Source of the DNA: Enoplolaimus lenunculus
Lineage: Eukaryota; Nematoda; Enoplea; Enoplida; Thoracostomopsidae
Reading direction: 5' to 3'
Assembly: GCA_030248215.1 (NCBI GenBank)
Contig: JASANG010000517.1
Span: 50,998 to 114,997 of the forward strand
DNA: 64,000 nucleotides
A model generated the notes under the pieces. It worked only from the letters and a program-made list of their open reading frames with translations. It was not told the DNA's origin and searched no databases. The translations under genes and the position numbers were made by a program. Shown here in pieces: positions 35,704-48,900 of this stretch. The first letter of the stretch is position 1; each line of letters opens with the position of its first letter.

Positions 35704-37329
35704 ATTCAGGTTAAGCCTAGCTTAAAACTCATCATAAGAATAAATCTAAACTAAACGTAGCATTAAACACAAAATTAATCTGAAGCTTAAGCGTACTTTA
35801 TTGCACTCTCGCAGGAAAACGAGACCGCTCTGACTGTAACATGGGGCGGCCAATGTAAAGAACAGGGACTGAACAGTTCAAATAACCGAATCTTTACCTG
35901 TATTCTGGATTGTTGGCGTTTTGAGATACTGAACTCAGTGAGCGATCGAATATTCTGTATAAGTTCCGAAATTGCTTGTTTGCTTTTTTGATTATTTAAT
36001 ACCGTAACAGACCTGGTTTCTGGCGGACTTATCCAGAGGTACAAACCAGGAAAATAACTGAAGGTTGAATCATATTTGCCACCAGTTGTTAAACTCCGTT
36101 TCGCTAGTAACAGAATCGACTTGAAATAGCCACTTTAACCAGGAAAAATGTACGAATATATTGCCGAACATTGTTGGATTCAAGTTTTTCACAACCTATG
36201 CCGAACCGCCCATGGTTGCTGAATTCGAACTTTTGTTGCCACCATGTGAAGGTTAGTCGAAATCACATGGACTGGCTTCAAAATGGACCCAGTCACTGTA
36301 CTTAAACTAACATTCTCAACTGATTTGACATAAAAGCAAAAACGCATCTTAAAACCAATATAACGAGGCATAACCAACGTATGTAACATAACATACTGAC
36401 TAGAAAATAACGAAATCAATATTTACATTAACAACAGTTAAGTATATTTTTGATCATACAGCAATAAAATAACGTTTAAGAAAGTCAAGAACCAACAACG
36501 GACGTTAACTTTTCACACCATAAACACCATTATTTTACAGACTTCAGAAACTTTTTTAGAAAATATCAAATCAGCGATTTCACTTCTTTTCTACAGAGTC
36601 TCAGCGAAACTTAATCAAGCTCACGTGTATACATTTGTGCAAATTAACAAAACTCAACATTTGCATTCACTTCTGTCAGTTTTTATTTTTTTTTCAATTT
36701 TGAAGTAATAGTCAGTTCGACTAAAAGTCTGAAAATTTTACCTAATGTATACCAGCCAACATAGAATTAATCTACAATTTTAGTTATTATTGAGCCATAA
36801 GCATAGGACGACGACAATAAAATAAAAACACTGACTTGACTTCCAGGAGCGTAGCCAAGATTTCATTTCTGGACGAACAATGTCATCTAAAACGTTTTCT
36901 TGAGCGAACGAATTGTGGGATATCTACCTATCCCCGTTTTGTACACGCCTCTGCTGGCTTCTATCAATATTAAATCAGGATATAAACTTAAGCGTCTCTA
37001 AATCACCTCCTGTCTATAAAACTTAAGTTACGTCTTAAATTTTCGGCCCAAAATTCAATTTCTTATATTTTACAACAAACAAAACTATTATCCAATGAAT
37101 TCCGATACAAATGCTTCAAAATGTCATAAACATACAGATAAACCATTGAAGGTAAAGCAATATAACACTACTTTGTTCATTTATGTACCGTACTATTACT
37201 TACGTTATGAATTCAACTTCATGATTAAATAGGATTTGAGCTGATATCCAACTCAGGTTTTTGGCGTCTTTTCGTGGTTGTAGCATGCAACAAAACAAAG
37301 TTTAACAAACCCAGTCTTTCAGTCCAACA

Positions 37330-37434
37330 AAAGATATTTAGTTTTCGAAGACCAGCTAATAAAACGTAAATGAAGGGATTTACTCTATTGCAGACCCGCA
37401 GAAAAACGTTCCGCCCCTGATTTTTACATGGGCC
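37330..37434 (-). mobile_element. Truncated CCTAAG MITE
   Basis: Only the right-hand part is left: ttactctattgcagacccgc, gaaaaacgttccgcccctga and the terminus tttttacatgggcc. Confidence 0.5.
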
Positions 37435-38019
37435 ATAATATTGATACCAAACGAAGAAAATCCCTTTTAGATGCTCAATTAATGTCATATTTTACGCGAA
37501 ATTACAAAACGAAACAACAAAAGAAACAAAACACGATATGTACATTCATTTAACTTTACGTACCAAACTTTCTTGTGCTACAAATAAACAAATACACAAA
37601 ATAGCCTGTACAAAAATCCAAAAAACGGGATTGATTCTGAACCCCCCTTGTTACGCCGCTACCAGTATCTAAGTCCAAAATTACCAAAATGAAACAAAAC
37701 CGGGAAAACGACTTAAAATAAAACTTTAAGAACAGTGCGACATGCGTCTTTTTACGTCTTTGAATCGAAGCGAGCCAAAGAACTTAAAGTCAAAGTAAAC
37801 CGCTTTAGAAAAAAAAAATTCTGAGCTGAATCCGCTCAAAATTTGCTTCTGTAGCTACGTCAAACAAAACGAAAAACACAAACTTATGTCGGTGTGTGTG
37901 TGTGAACAACCACCGAGTAAAAGGAAAAACTAGAAACTCCTACTAACTTCTTTCTTTGTACGATGGAATTTTTGTAAGGATAGCGAAAGCCAAAAAACTA
38001 ACCCTGAGTTTATTCATCG

Positions 38020-41000
38020 TTACGCCATTTCTTTCAACCAAATTACCATATACCCTCCCAATGTCAGCACAATAGCTGCAGGAACGTACATCGTTCGAAA
38101 CACAGGTACAACCACACAGCCGGTTATGGTCAACGCAAAAAACACAAACGAAGGCAATGTTTTGGTTAAGCTCAAATTTGACTCAATGCCAGGATATCCG
38201 ACAAAAGGTTGATTCCCGGCGAGAAAACTAGCAAAATGACTGTCTTTTTCCACAAATCGTTCATACAACCAGCGCTCTACATCGTCTGCTTCGTGTGGAA
38301 TCTCATCAATTGAATATCGTTTGATTAAAATATGAACTTTTGATCCAGAACAACTAGAAACAAAATCAAACATACCAGGAGCGTCTGTTCGTTCATACTT
38401 CTTCTTTTTGTTCTCTGTAAATCTCGCACCATTCGAAGCACTCCCAGAAGTTCTTCGATAATAGCTATGTATTTCATTATTCTTTCCTTTAAATTTTTTA
38501 ATTTCGTCCATTTCAGTAGAATCATCCAACATTTTTTCATTGTTACACCTGTTTCTGTAATCAATCTCCGCATCTTGTGATTGGTTTATTTCCGTATAAT
38601 ATGATGAGTTATCACTGAATTTAGTAATTCGAGTACTATCATATATTACAGTGACGTCATAAACGCAATCAATTCTGTGCCTGAAAACCAACATACATTC
38701 AGCAATATGTGAAACTATTGAGGTCAGAGCTCAGTAACGATTGTACAGCATACAATTTTCCATCTAAATATTCTGTAGTATGCAAAATATTTTGAGGGGA
38801 ACTGGCCGATAAGGCCCATCCGGTCAATGGCCGAGCCGGACAACATCTCAAAAGCGGTAACCAAAAAGTCATAATTGAATTTTTAGAAAACAAATCAAAT
38901 ATAAACCACATTATCTTTTTTTTTTATCTAAAACTCAACCTTTCAGGCATATCCAACTATTACAGTGCCAACATTAACCACATATCAGAAGAACGGGGAC
39001 TTCTGCTGGAGGTGAAACTTGTTTGATGCTTTTAAGGCTAGAACTGAATCATCCAGGTGATTTTTAATAAAACAATAGTAAACTTTTTAGCTTCAACTGT
39101 GTTATTAAAATTTGAAATTAAACGATCACAATTTTTCGAACTTGTCTTGCAAAACCGAAATCAGAATTAAAACTTTTACTGAATACCTCCTGCAATACTT
39201 GTCTAGCAATAATATGCAATGCATTACTGTTCAAACACGTACTGGTATACCTCAAATTATCAAGCAGCAACTGCATTCCGCGTTTGCGGGGCATGTAATG
39301 ATGCGCTAACGGGGCATATCCCATAGACTGAGCAAATTTTTGCGACTTAACAAGCCCATCGCGCTTCTCAGTATGGAATCGTGTACCTAAAGAAAAAACC
39401 ATTCATACTATGCACAGTAACCATTTAGATACAGCTTAATCTATGCTTAATATACCATGGGCATCTACTATGACAAGCCAAAAGTTAAACCACGTTACAT
39501 ACAAGAAAATATACCAAAGACACAAACCGTTTGTTTTCAACAACTTACAGCGCTTTTATAAACCAGTGCACCGATTACAAGTTTGCAATAGGACTCTAAA
39601 CAAGCGATCTCCAATACGTGATGTAATCAAAATCTTCACGTAGGGACAAATGAAATAATCAAAATTTGCTAAGTTTCCAACTTTAACATTCACTGGATCA
39701 AAAGTAATTGAGCCTATAAATAACAGGCGCTCACGCGATACACACATCTGGCAATACGAGCTGTAGTACTAATACAGGGACCATCTAAGCATTTTAGTTA
39801 CCTTCCGGAAATAAAACTAAGAAGAACGGCATTGTGCTGTTAGCTAAACGCGACAATGAACGTGTAGTTATATCAGCTCGAAATCCACCTGAGCGGCGTA
39901 CATAAACACAGCCGTGTAACGCAAAATACCAACCGTACAACGGGATCCACTTCAATTCTTCCTGAAAATAAACGAAAAACTAAAGAAATTTATTTATAAA
40001 GCTCAAGTTTATTGTATACGCCTGACAGCGAAAGTTTTGATCGAATAGCAATAATTTCACTTATCTAAATCAAAGGACCGCATACAACAGTACGCATATA
40101 CGAACGCTATTTGCTTTCGTTTAAAAATACACATTTTTTATGCACATGAAAACTAGAAAAGCATTACAGTCATAAATTAGCAAGATAAAAAGCTATTACT
40201 TAAAAAAATAGCAGAACTAGAATACTTAATATGTCGTCCAAATGGTAAACAAATATCTACGGTCAATAACATAAATACGCTGTACGATGAATGATGAATC
40301 TAAACTATTTACGTATTCCATTATGATGTATATATTTCTGCATTATCATTAACAAACTTCGTCAAAAATCAGTTGTTCTGGGCTTGAAACATAGATACGT
40401 ATACAGTAATTTTTTTGATTTTCATATTTTTCAAATAAGAACCGAGTGTAGTAGCACTGCTTTTCATGTGAGTTAATTATAGAGTGTGTATAAAATCTGG
40501 CCCAGGTTAGGCTGTGGCCCATAACGTGCTGTGCACGCCCTGGTGCCGGGGTCTTAGGTCGAGGGGCATTTTAACTACACAATAAAGAGACTGATCAAAA
40601 GTTTGTTATGCTGCGACGTATCAACTATCTAGTTGACATAAGATTCTGGTAAGAAATTTAAGATGTGGTAGTACTTTTTGCATGCGTTCGTTACTTAGAC
40701 ATCTGTTCGCACCCTGCTCATATATGAGCAGAATGAATGAATATTAAGTTATAGTGAGTCACAGGCCTACGTAAATAATACTTTCAATACAAAACGCATA
40801 TTTCCCAATCGATTACAGCGTTCAGCAACCATATCTGCAACGATCCAGTCTACGGATGACTGGTGATTACTGATATAAATTGCATTTTCTGATGCGCCTT
40901 TCAACAGTTCCTGAAAAACATAAGTAATGGAAGTATAGTCAGGTTGAGATCAAGCAGAGTCGGATACTTCAATATCTGGTAGTTGTCAGATAATTTTGAC

Positions 41001-41940
41001 AAATATATACGTAATAAAATTTAATCACACTGATTATGTATTACTTGCAGTAATTTGTTATAGTGTTTTTACAACAGATTAAGTACGTATGTGTACTGAG
41101 TAGTTAACAGAGAAATATACTAGGCACCATTAGTTCTGACAAACATTCTCTTTTCAAGTCTCATTTCTGCTAGCAACTTAATTACAATTGTCGGTTGCAA
41201 ATTCTCGAACTGTGCTAAAGCATTTAGCAGTTTGATACTTTGATACTCGTTATTACTGTCTTGTTTTGCAACACAGTTTTAGCCAATTTAAATGTTTTAC
41301 TTACCTCAGTATCGCCATGCAGAACTATTCTGACACCAGAAGCGTTTTCGAAAAAATACAACACAAGCTTTTGATAGAACCCTAAATCAACTCAAGAAAG
41401 CGGGCCAAAATATAAACATTTTTCACCATGCTAGACAAGGATCTTTCTATTTTTATACTCATCTAGATATTGTTTGAATAACGTTTGTCTCTAGCGTCTC
41501 GTTTTTATAAATTAATAATCTCGAAGAATTCTTTCCAAAAACAAATGAGTTTCAAACTATTTATTTATTAATCAAGAAACGTCCGAATTTGTGTTCCAAT
41601 TATATATACGTACAGATTTGAAAAATTGTATACATCCATAATATGCGTTATATAAAATACACCACCTCAAAAGTTATAATATTCGTATTTATTTATATAC
41701 ACAGGTGCCGTCGTTATTATTTGATACTCGTATTATATTATACCAAACCAACTTCAATAAAATACATGACATACCCCACATTTTGTCGTCAACAACTGAA
41801 TAGACATTGCTAGGTAGTAAGCGCGCTAACACGCCCCAACTGGCTGCCACCATGGCATATGGAACAGTCGAAGCGAACAACACTGTTGAGGGAAAGAGAC
41901 ATCTCAACCCATTGACTAGCAATGCTCCGGAAATTATCAT
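38020..41940 (-). CDS. AGPAT5: Lysophosphatidic acid acyltransferase, AGPAT5-like
   Basis: Acylates lysophospholipids (1-acylglycerol-3-phosphate to phosphatidic acid) in ER or mitochondrial membranes. Exons in transcript order: 41940-41775, 41381-41305, 40910-40782, 39961-39802, 39386-39251, 38680-38020. Phases match and give 442 aa; human AGPAT5 has 364. The N-terminus is a hydrophobic anchor. The catalytic acyltransferase motif NHQSSVD gives His97 and Asp102, followed by WIVADM as in AGPAT5. Motif III, LFPEGTR, is at residues ~174-180. The family block CVYDVTVIYD starts the last exon, and DVERWLYERFVEKD plus LTKTLPSFVFF match the AGPAT5 C-terminus, which carries one or two hydrophobic segments. 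The extra ~80 residues are a polar, lysine/serine-rich insert in exon 6. AGPAT3/4 are less likely because of the C-terminal match. Confidence 0.93.
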
Positions 41941-42204
41941 TCTTTTCGTAGTAACAAAAACAAAGAACCGTACAATCAGGCATAACCTTAAACATAAAGC
42001 TGAAAATTTGTTCCGATGGCAAGGTATATATTAAATTTACTGAATACCCGTATTTAAGTATGTTTTCTATACGTCAATTTTCAACCAAATAAGAACAAAA
42101 TTACCCGGAACCGTCACGTGGGGCGGTTTTGACAATCGGGTGAGTCATTTTTAAAATCGTGCATAGATGCATTGCAAGTGGTATACAAAGCATAAATGAA
42201 GTTG

Positions 42205-42408
42205 CACTTCGTCCCTTGAAATCCATCCTATTTTCATCGAAGTCTCAGCCTACGGATCTTTAAGCGAACACTCTACCACTGCGCCACGCAGACCGCCTCT
42301 CCAACTGCATTTTACGTCGACTATATTGTCGACCGTATGCTGCCAGCAAGCATAAAACACAATGCACATTGCATTTTTTGCATATACACTTAGACAAGCA
42401 TTGTCAGT
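42205..42408 (-). mobile_element. tRNA-derived SINE, copy 1
   Basis: The minus strand carries the tRNA-like stretch (agcctacggatctttaagcg to ccacgcagaccgcc on the plus strand), then the head region gtcgaccgtatgctgcc and tgcatatac. The tail that follows the tRNA part in copies 2 and 3 is missing here. Confidence 0.7.
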
Positions 42409-42642
42409 CTAGGTAGGAACCGGGACATCAGACCTTTCAAGTAAGCAGCTGGAAAAGCGCGCTAGAGCGGGGATCGAACTCACAGCCTACGGATCCTTAA
42501 GCGAGCACTCTACCACTGCGCCACGCAGCCCGCCCTTCCAACTGCGTTTTTCGTCGACTATATGTGTCGACCGTACAATACAATATGCATTGCATTTATT
42601 GCATATGCACCAGGACAAGCATGTCTCACATGCTTACATGCC
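42405..42642 (-). mobile_element. tRNA-derived SINE, copy 2
   Basis: On the minus strand the order is: head with gtaagcatgtgagacatgct, then acggtcgacacatatagtcg, then a tRNA-like body with box A (tggcgcagtggtagagtg) and box B (gagttcgatcc), then a tail gctgcttacttgaaaggtct ending near gaccttcc-like sequence. Box A and box B form an internal RNA polymerase III promoter. The body does not fold into a clean tRNA (several mismatches in the acceptor and T stems), so this is a tRNA-like repeat rather than a tRNA gene. Confidence 0.8.
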
Positions 42643-42744
42643 CTTATTTTAAACCAGGTCGTCCCTTGACCGTCCATCCTATTTTCGACTGGATACCGTG
42701 TTCATAGCGCGGCAGTTTACCATTGCGTCCACGGAGTAGCCCCC

Positions 42745-43005
42745 ATGTCAGTCAAGGTAGGAACTCGGGACATCCGACCTTTCAACTAAGCAGCTGGAAA
42801 TGCGGGCTAGAGCGGGGATCGAACTCACAGCCTACGGATCCTTAAGCGAGCACTCTACCACTGCGCCACGCAGCCCGCCCTTCCAACTGCGTTTTTCGTC
42901 GAATATATGTGTCGACCGTACAATACAATATGCATTGCATTTATTGCATATGCACCAGGACAAGCATGTCTCACATGCTTACAAGCATGTCTCACATGCT
43001 TACAT
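42745..43005 (-). mobile_element. tRNA-derived SINE, copy 3
   Basis: Very similar to copy 2 over tail, tRNA-like body and head (gagcggggatcgaactcaca, cttaagcgagcactctacca). The head end is duplicated: acaagcatgtctcacatgct occurs twice in a row at 42960-43002. Confidence 0.8.
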
Positions 43006-43633
43006 TCGTAACCGTAATCCAAGTACACCTGCTAGGTTATTTATTACTCAAAAATGAAGCTGGTTGACCAACTATTACATGTCTCTATGCATCCGCATGT
43101 CATAGAACACACTGAATAGATAAAAACTTGCCGATGATGATCCACAAAAAATACTTATGCGTCACTAATCTTCACTAGCTATGCGATTCTACAGTACTAT
43201 ACTCAATTGTGATTTTAGCAATTATCCAAGCTACCTACTTTTATGTCTCTGCAACCCAGCAAGACAATACTTAAACATTAAACTATGGAAACCCGTTTAT
43301 CTTAGGCTTTGAAAATCAACGCAGTCCTCCACACGTTTGGTCAGAATTTTTTCGTTTAGTTTGATTAATATGATCTTTCTATTTCCTGCACGAATTTTTA
43401 ATTACAGCAGTTTCTTGAGGATGTACAGACTTGCTTAATTTAACACCTATGTGATGCACTGACATACTTTTGTTTAGAGTGGTGCATGTTGGACAGTGCC
43501 ATAAAACCAAACGATGACCAAAGCCTGAGCAAGAAAGTAGTCTAAAGCTTAAGCTAACTTCTGCGGAAAATGATTTGGCCTTAACCTATGCGTGGACCTT
43601 GAATTACCAATCAGGGATCTGCATCCCAAATGC

Positions 43634-43775
43634 GGCCAATGTATAAGAACAGGGGAGGAACAGTATTATAAGCATATGCCTATGCCTGTCTAAGCAAAAA
43701 AATTAGTCGAAAGCTTAAGCTTACTCTTTTTTAATCCCACAGTAAAATGTTCCGCCCCAGATCTTTACATGGGCC
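43634..43775 (-). mobile_element. CCTAAG-core MITE copy
   Basis: Starts ggccaatgtataagaacagg and ends cagatctttacatgggcc. Flanks ccaaatgc and caaaatgt agree at six of eight positions. The hexamer core is short and decayed. Confidence 0.75.
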
Positions 43776-45977
43776 CAAAATGTGAACAAGGCCTTCGCAC
43801 AAAACCGTGATTAAAGTAACGGACTACTTAGCTAGTGCACATCAAATACCACTAAAGTGATGGATTTGTCACCCCAATCGGGCGGTGGGTCTATTTTAGC
43901 CCGAAGCAGTCTTCAAAGTAACGTGTTGTAAATAGAGAAGAACATGTTACACCAGGGATTAAGCTGGTTTTTACAAGAGGACAAGTTTAACACCTTACTG
44001 CAATTGCATTTCCGTGCAATTTAAGAAATTTTTTCGAACTGCATTAAAAATCAAAAATCCAAAATCAGTTAATTTTAGTTCAATAAACGTATTATACTTT
44101 TACGCAACTCAAAGCACGTGTGTATAGCAGATATGCCTACGTATTTAACGTGTCTATGCGCAAATTCTACGCGATGAAAAACTCGCTCGACTTTCGAATT
44201 AATATCAAAACCGTTCATCAAAGGCTAGGAAACCTACCCCTGTGACAGTTTTCTACACTCCTTTGCTTGCATGCTAAGCTGAATGAGATACAAAGCTGAT
44301 GTTGTGCCTGTTTTCAGATATTTGTGCATGACAATCGCCGAAATTAAACCAGCGAACTCATCGAAGGTGGATTTATCCCGTAGACTATGAATATCTAAAA
44401 CAGTAGATAAAAAGAATACCTATCACCGAACGCAGTTGTTCATTTCAGAGGGCACTGTATTTCAAACACAGTGTTGCGAAAGGAAGAAAAACGGACGTTA
44501 ACTGGTAGTGATCCGCAAGAAGATCGCAGTGAACGGGCAACGGCGTTAACATCGAGTCTGGCATATTTGATTATGCCACGGCAACTGGTTGCAGGTCAGT
44601 TGGCAAGTGTAAGAACTGAATGTTCGAAAACGACAACTGATCAGAAAGCGGGCGGATTACAATGCAATTATTCGAGGCGTACTTTGCACAAGTTTTCACA
44701 CCTTGGGCAGGAAGTAGAATAAATCTGGACGGTTCAGATTTATTACTAGAACTAGCATACAGTAACAATATTGACGTGTGATTGCCCGCACACACGACAG
44801 ACACTTGCAGCCACTCGACATCGTTTGTTTCGAACCGGTCCAACTTAAGTGGCAAGCAGAACCTTAAAAGTTCACCAACGAAACCGTTGCAAAATTGATT
44901 ATGGACAGAGTAACATTTGCTCAAGGGTTTACGGTGGAAAATATTCAAAATTCTCTTTTGGTTACCTGTACTTTTCCCGCTGACAAAACGAAATAACGGT
45001 AGTCTCGCTTTGATCCTCTAATTTTGCATGAAAATAGCGTCTGGGAAGCGTCAGGAAAGCCTTGGCTATCAAGCGGGCTCTCAGATACACCGTGATTTCT
45101 CAGTTTAAATGACGACAATGTTTAACACAGCAGCACTAACGCGCGGGCTGAAGGAGAAACAGATATGCCAAATAAACTATTTTTAAAATTGTCAAAACGG
45201 AAGATTAGTTATCAGTGCCAAAAAACTTCTGAACAAATATCTTTGTAAAGTCGAAGGATACACTGAGCACGCAGAAAACACAGTAACAAGAATTGCAGGC
45301 AGAAAATAAGAATCGAGTAGAAAATGGGTTAATATACGTTTGTCGACTTATATATTACGTATAGTGACAAAACCAACCGTTAATTCTTTTGGTATAATTT
45401 TGCGTTGTGAATGGAAGAAAGACGTCAAAAGCATAGGTAATTCTAAGTTACAAAACAATTCGATAACTACTAGACTGAGCCGCTTTCATAGCATACTTCA
45501 TTGATAGTGCAGCAATTCAAAGGCTGTGCAACGTTTTGAATAGCTTGCGTGTCCATCTGAGCTTGGTTTACGCCAACCATTTCACGATCTGTTGATGCCA
45601 ACATTTGAACTATTTGCTGTATATCTCACGGTGACCATATATTTGGATTTCCGTCAAATGTCTTGTTCTTGCAGTTCGCGCAAAAATATTAAATGCTATA
45701 TACTTGATTTAAGATTTAAGTTGTTAAATGCTAATTAATTTCGTTAGCCCGTATTTGCACAATGTAAAAACAATGCCATGTGCACCTTGAAGTGCCCATT
45801 CAAATTTATTTATTGCCTTATCTCGTTGAATACTGTGCTTTTCAGAAAGCTTTACTGTAATTGCTTTTAAAATATTCGTATTTTGTTGTTGCATATATAT
45901 GCAAAGTCTTCAATGCATGTGATATTGAAACTGTGAAACTTTCTGGTGTACGTTGTCTAACATTTGCATGCAATCAG

Positions 45978-48900
45978 ATGAAGAAACCATTTCCAAGACA
46001 ATCCAGCTTGGGAATTGGAGGGTCCGGTGGAATGCTTCACTTAGGGCCAGGTATGAATACAGTTTGCGTTTTGTTAGGCTTTATTTTGATAGATTATTTG
46101 CTGACTGCCGAGGTAGAATCGGTCGTTATACTGAATTGTGATCAGCGCTTGTCTAAATTTTTTTAGATCCGCTATCCGCTACTTATGCTTTACCCTGCTC
46201 TAAGTTTAATGCCGTGTGTGTATTCGCCGTACTATACATCCTTAAGCATGTAATAATACAAGAATTAAAACGTGCGTTAACTTGATTAATTCGTCTAACA
46301 CCCTACCCTAGTGTTCGTCTTCCCCGCTCATGCTCGAACAGCGGGAAAAACACTGGCGGTGCAACAAAAATCTGGCCATGCAGCGTTTAATTGTATAGTC
46401 GTGTACATTTACATAAGTCCTTACACACAGAAAAACATAATGGAACACATTTCTCACGTTTAGTAGGTGATTCATCAAGAATTTTAAAGGGTTTAATGCG
46501 GAGTCATGCAGAAAAGTTAATATAACGTTTTTGAAGCATGAATACAAATTGGTTCAATTTAGCGCAAGCTATATGGGTTTTCCCGAAAATCAAATGGGAT
46601 TTTCCGTACGACTATATATATAATCAATTACAGGTGTACAATATTTCAACGGCCTTGCTCGTCACTTTATATAAGAATTGAAGTGTGTACTTAGGGCGAT
46701 ACTGAACTTTATGCGCGTTTCAGATTTTGCAGTTACGCTCATTATTTAGGTGACTCAGACAGCTTTACTTCGCATTCAACTAGGTACTCACTAAATCAGT
46801 ACGCGAAACATACGTATTAAATCATTTAACAAAGCTGTTTCAAATCCCTGTTCCTGAATCCTGATCCAGCAAAAATGTCAGTTCCTGGTCAGTCCAGTTA
46901 TTTGTTTGTACCCTGCTGCTAGGCTGTTCAAGCTTTTACCTGAGTCACATTTCTGCTATATAATGTATATCACACAATGCCTTTCTTTCGTTACACTGTA
47001 GGATCAACGAGCAACACAGTCGATAGCAGTAGCAGCATTCCAGGCTCAACTGCGAATGTCATGGTTGTTGATCGCTCAGCTTTAATCAACGAACGCTCGT
47101 TGTCGTGTAGTAGCAGCGCATCGCTTGCATCAATAACACAATTGCATTCGACAACAACAACAACTGCAGCCGCGTCACCGAGTATGAAACATTCTGTCGC
47201 CAGAGTTGCTGATAACGAAGGTGACTCAACTGAAAACGGTGTGAGTAACAGTAGTCATGGTTCGCCAACTGAACTCGAAGCACCGTTTATAACACCATGT
47301 GTGAGTCCATCAACAAGTTTTCAACACGGCGCCACTGTTGCGAGTGGAGCTGGGCAACACCGGTACCACACAGCTGTTGCTGGTGGCATGGCTACGGTTA
47401 CTAGCGCAACTGAAGCTGGGGTAATAACGTATTGTGGCGATGCAATGCTTACTTCGCAACCGCCGCGAGCTGGCAGTAGTATGACGTCGAGCGATACTAG
47501 CGGAGGATTTGCCACAAGCGGTTTGCCGGCGTCTGTTGTCAAGGTAAATATGCTTGTTACCGAGACAATTGTACTTGTGAGTCGTAACCTTTCACATTTG
47601 ACACGCGCATCATTGCCGTGTCTGTGGGAAACGAGAGGACGCCTCCGAAATGTTTTGAATGTAGGTTGATAGAACGAAGAATAAAATTGGAAAATGTATA
47701 CCCAATTTTGAAAAATAAGGGCACCCCGAAAAGATGTTATGGGACTGCCAGCGGCAAGCGTGACGTCAACATTATATCATCCGTATGCAACTTTAAATTT
47801 GATTTCGTCTTTTTGTACTTTCGTATCGTTAATGTTTTAGTTTCGACATTCCACTGATGCGACTCGATCGCCTCGTGACTCAAAACGCGTAAGGGTTGTT
47901 GAGAAACCTGGTGGTCAAGGACAAGCGATTGCAACTATTAAGAAGCGACCAAGCTCGTCAAAGCAACCGGCCAGGGTAAGGCACGAGTTCATTCGTAATT
48001 TCAAATAAATAAATACTATGTAGAGAAGCTTCTGTTGCTTACCATTTGTCCGAAGTTCTTTTGAACATTTTTGATTGTAGTTTGGAATGAACGTTTATAT
48101 ATGTACGTATATACGTATGCATTGTGTAAGCATGTGAGACATGCTTGTCCGTTATGTGCGCATGCAATATAGTGCAATGCACTGCATGTATGCTAGCTGG
48201 CAGCATACGGTCGACACATATAGTCACCGAAAAATGCAGTTGGAGAGGCGAGCTGTGTAGCGCAGTGGTAGAGTATTCGCTTAAAAGGGTCGCAGGCTTA
48301 GAGTTTGATCTCCGCTGTGGACGCCTGTTTTTCCAGATGCTTAGTTGAAAGGTTTGAAGTCCCGGTTTCTAGCTAGACTGATACATTGCTCTTTTGGGTA
48401 GCGTGGTCTTAAAATGTAGTTGCATTTAAGTTAGACATATCTTTTTGACAAAGCTCTCAAATTATTAACATTTACTTTAATAACAATATATGATTTGTGC
48501 CTATAATAGAATGTAACGAATATAGAGGGATTAGGCATATAATAGTGACTTAACTGGAATCTAGTACCGGCAGTGCGTTATTTACGTAAAATCTATGATT
48601 TCGACCGGATATTCGGATCCGGTATTCTCGTGTTCTTGAAATCTAACTTTGGAAAGTTTAATGCACGTATGTATACTATCCAAACCCTGGCTTCAGAAAA
48701 TTTTTTCGTATAAGACAAAAGCACTATACACGTTGGATTAGCAAACCGAAGGCAACCGAAACATGATTAATTTCTTGATATCGAACCCCGAAAAAATTTT
48801 GAAGCAGAAATTCAAGTCCACAACTGTAAGCATTAAAAATTTCATTAAAATAGTGTTCTCACTCCGTTCCAAATCAATTTTTTCAAAAACAAAAATATTG

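Larger units (their letters stand above)
34590..38019. other. Intergenic: annexin 5' side to AGPAT5 3' side
   Basis: No exon recognised on either strand. It contains CTTAGG MITEs at 35545-35703 and ~35712-35858 and a truncated one at ~37330-37434. The stretch 35860-37320 and 37440-38000 shows nothing beyond AT-rich sequence and scattered short frames. The annexin promoter should lie near 34590-34900 but has no recognisable core motif. Confidence 0.45.
41941..45977. other. Intergenic: divergent AGPAT5 and SHOC2
   Basis: No exon was assigned. It contains three SINE copies (42205-43005) and a CCTAAG MITE (43634-43775). Two opposite open frames overlap at 44471-44722 (+) and 44571-44948 (-), and a 44-codon minus frame lies at 45470-45604; none is recognised. 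A good 3' splice signal, ACTGTGCTTTTCAG, ends at 45845, 133 bases before the SHOC2 ATG, so part of this region is probably the SHOC2 leader intron. Confidence 0.45.

Noticed and set aside
42462-42540. Candidate functional tRNA gene on the minus strand
   Set aside because: Box A and box B are good, but the acceptor and T stems have several mismatches and the same unit recurs with identical flanks at 42745 and 48126, so it is part of a SINE.
46977-47001. ATG at 46977 as the SHOC2 start
   Set aside because: CCTTTCTTTCGTTACACTGTAG is a strong acceptor ending at 47001, and a phase-1 exon from 45978 joins it exactly. It remains an alternative if no upstream exon is used.
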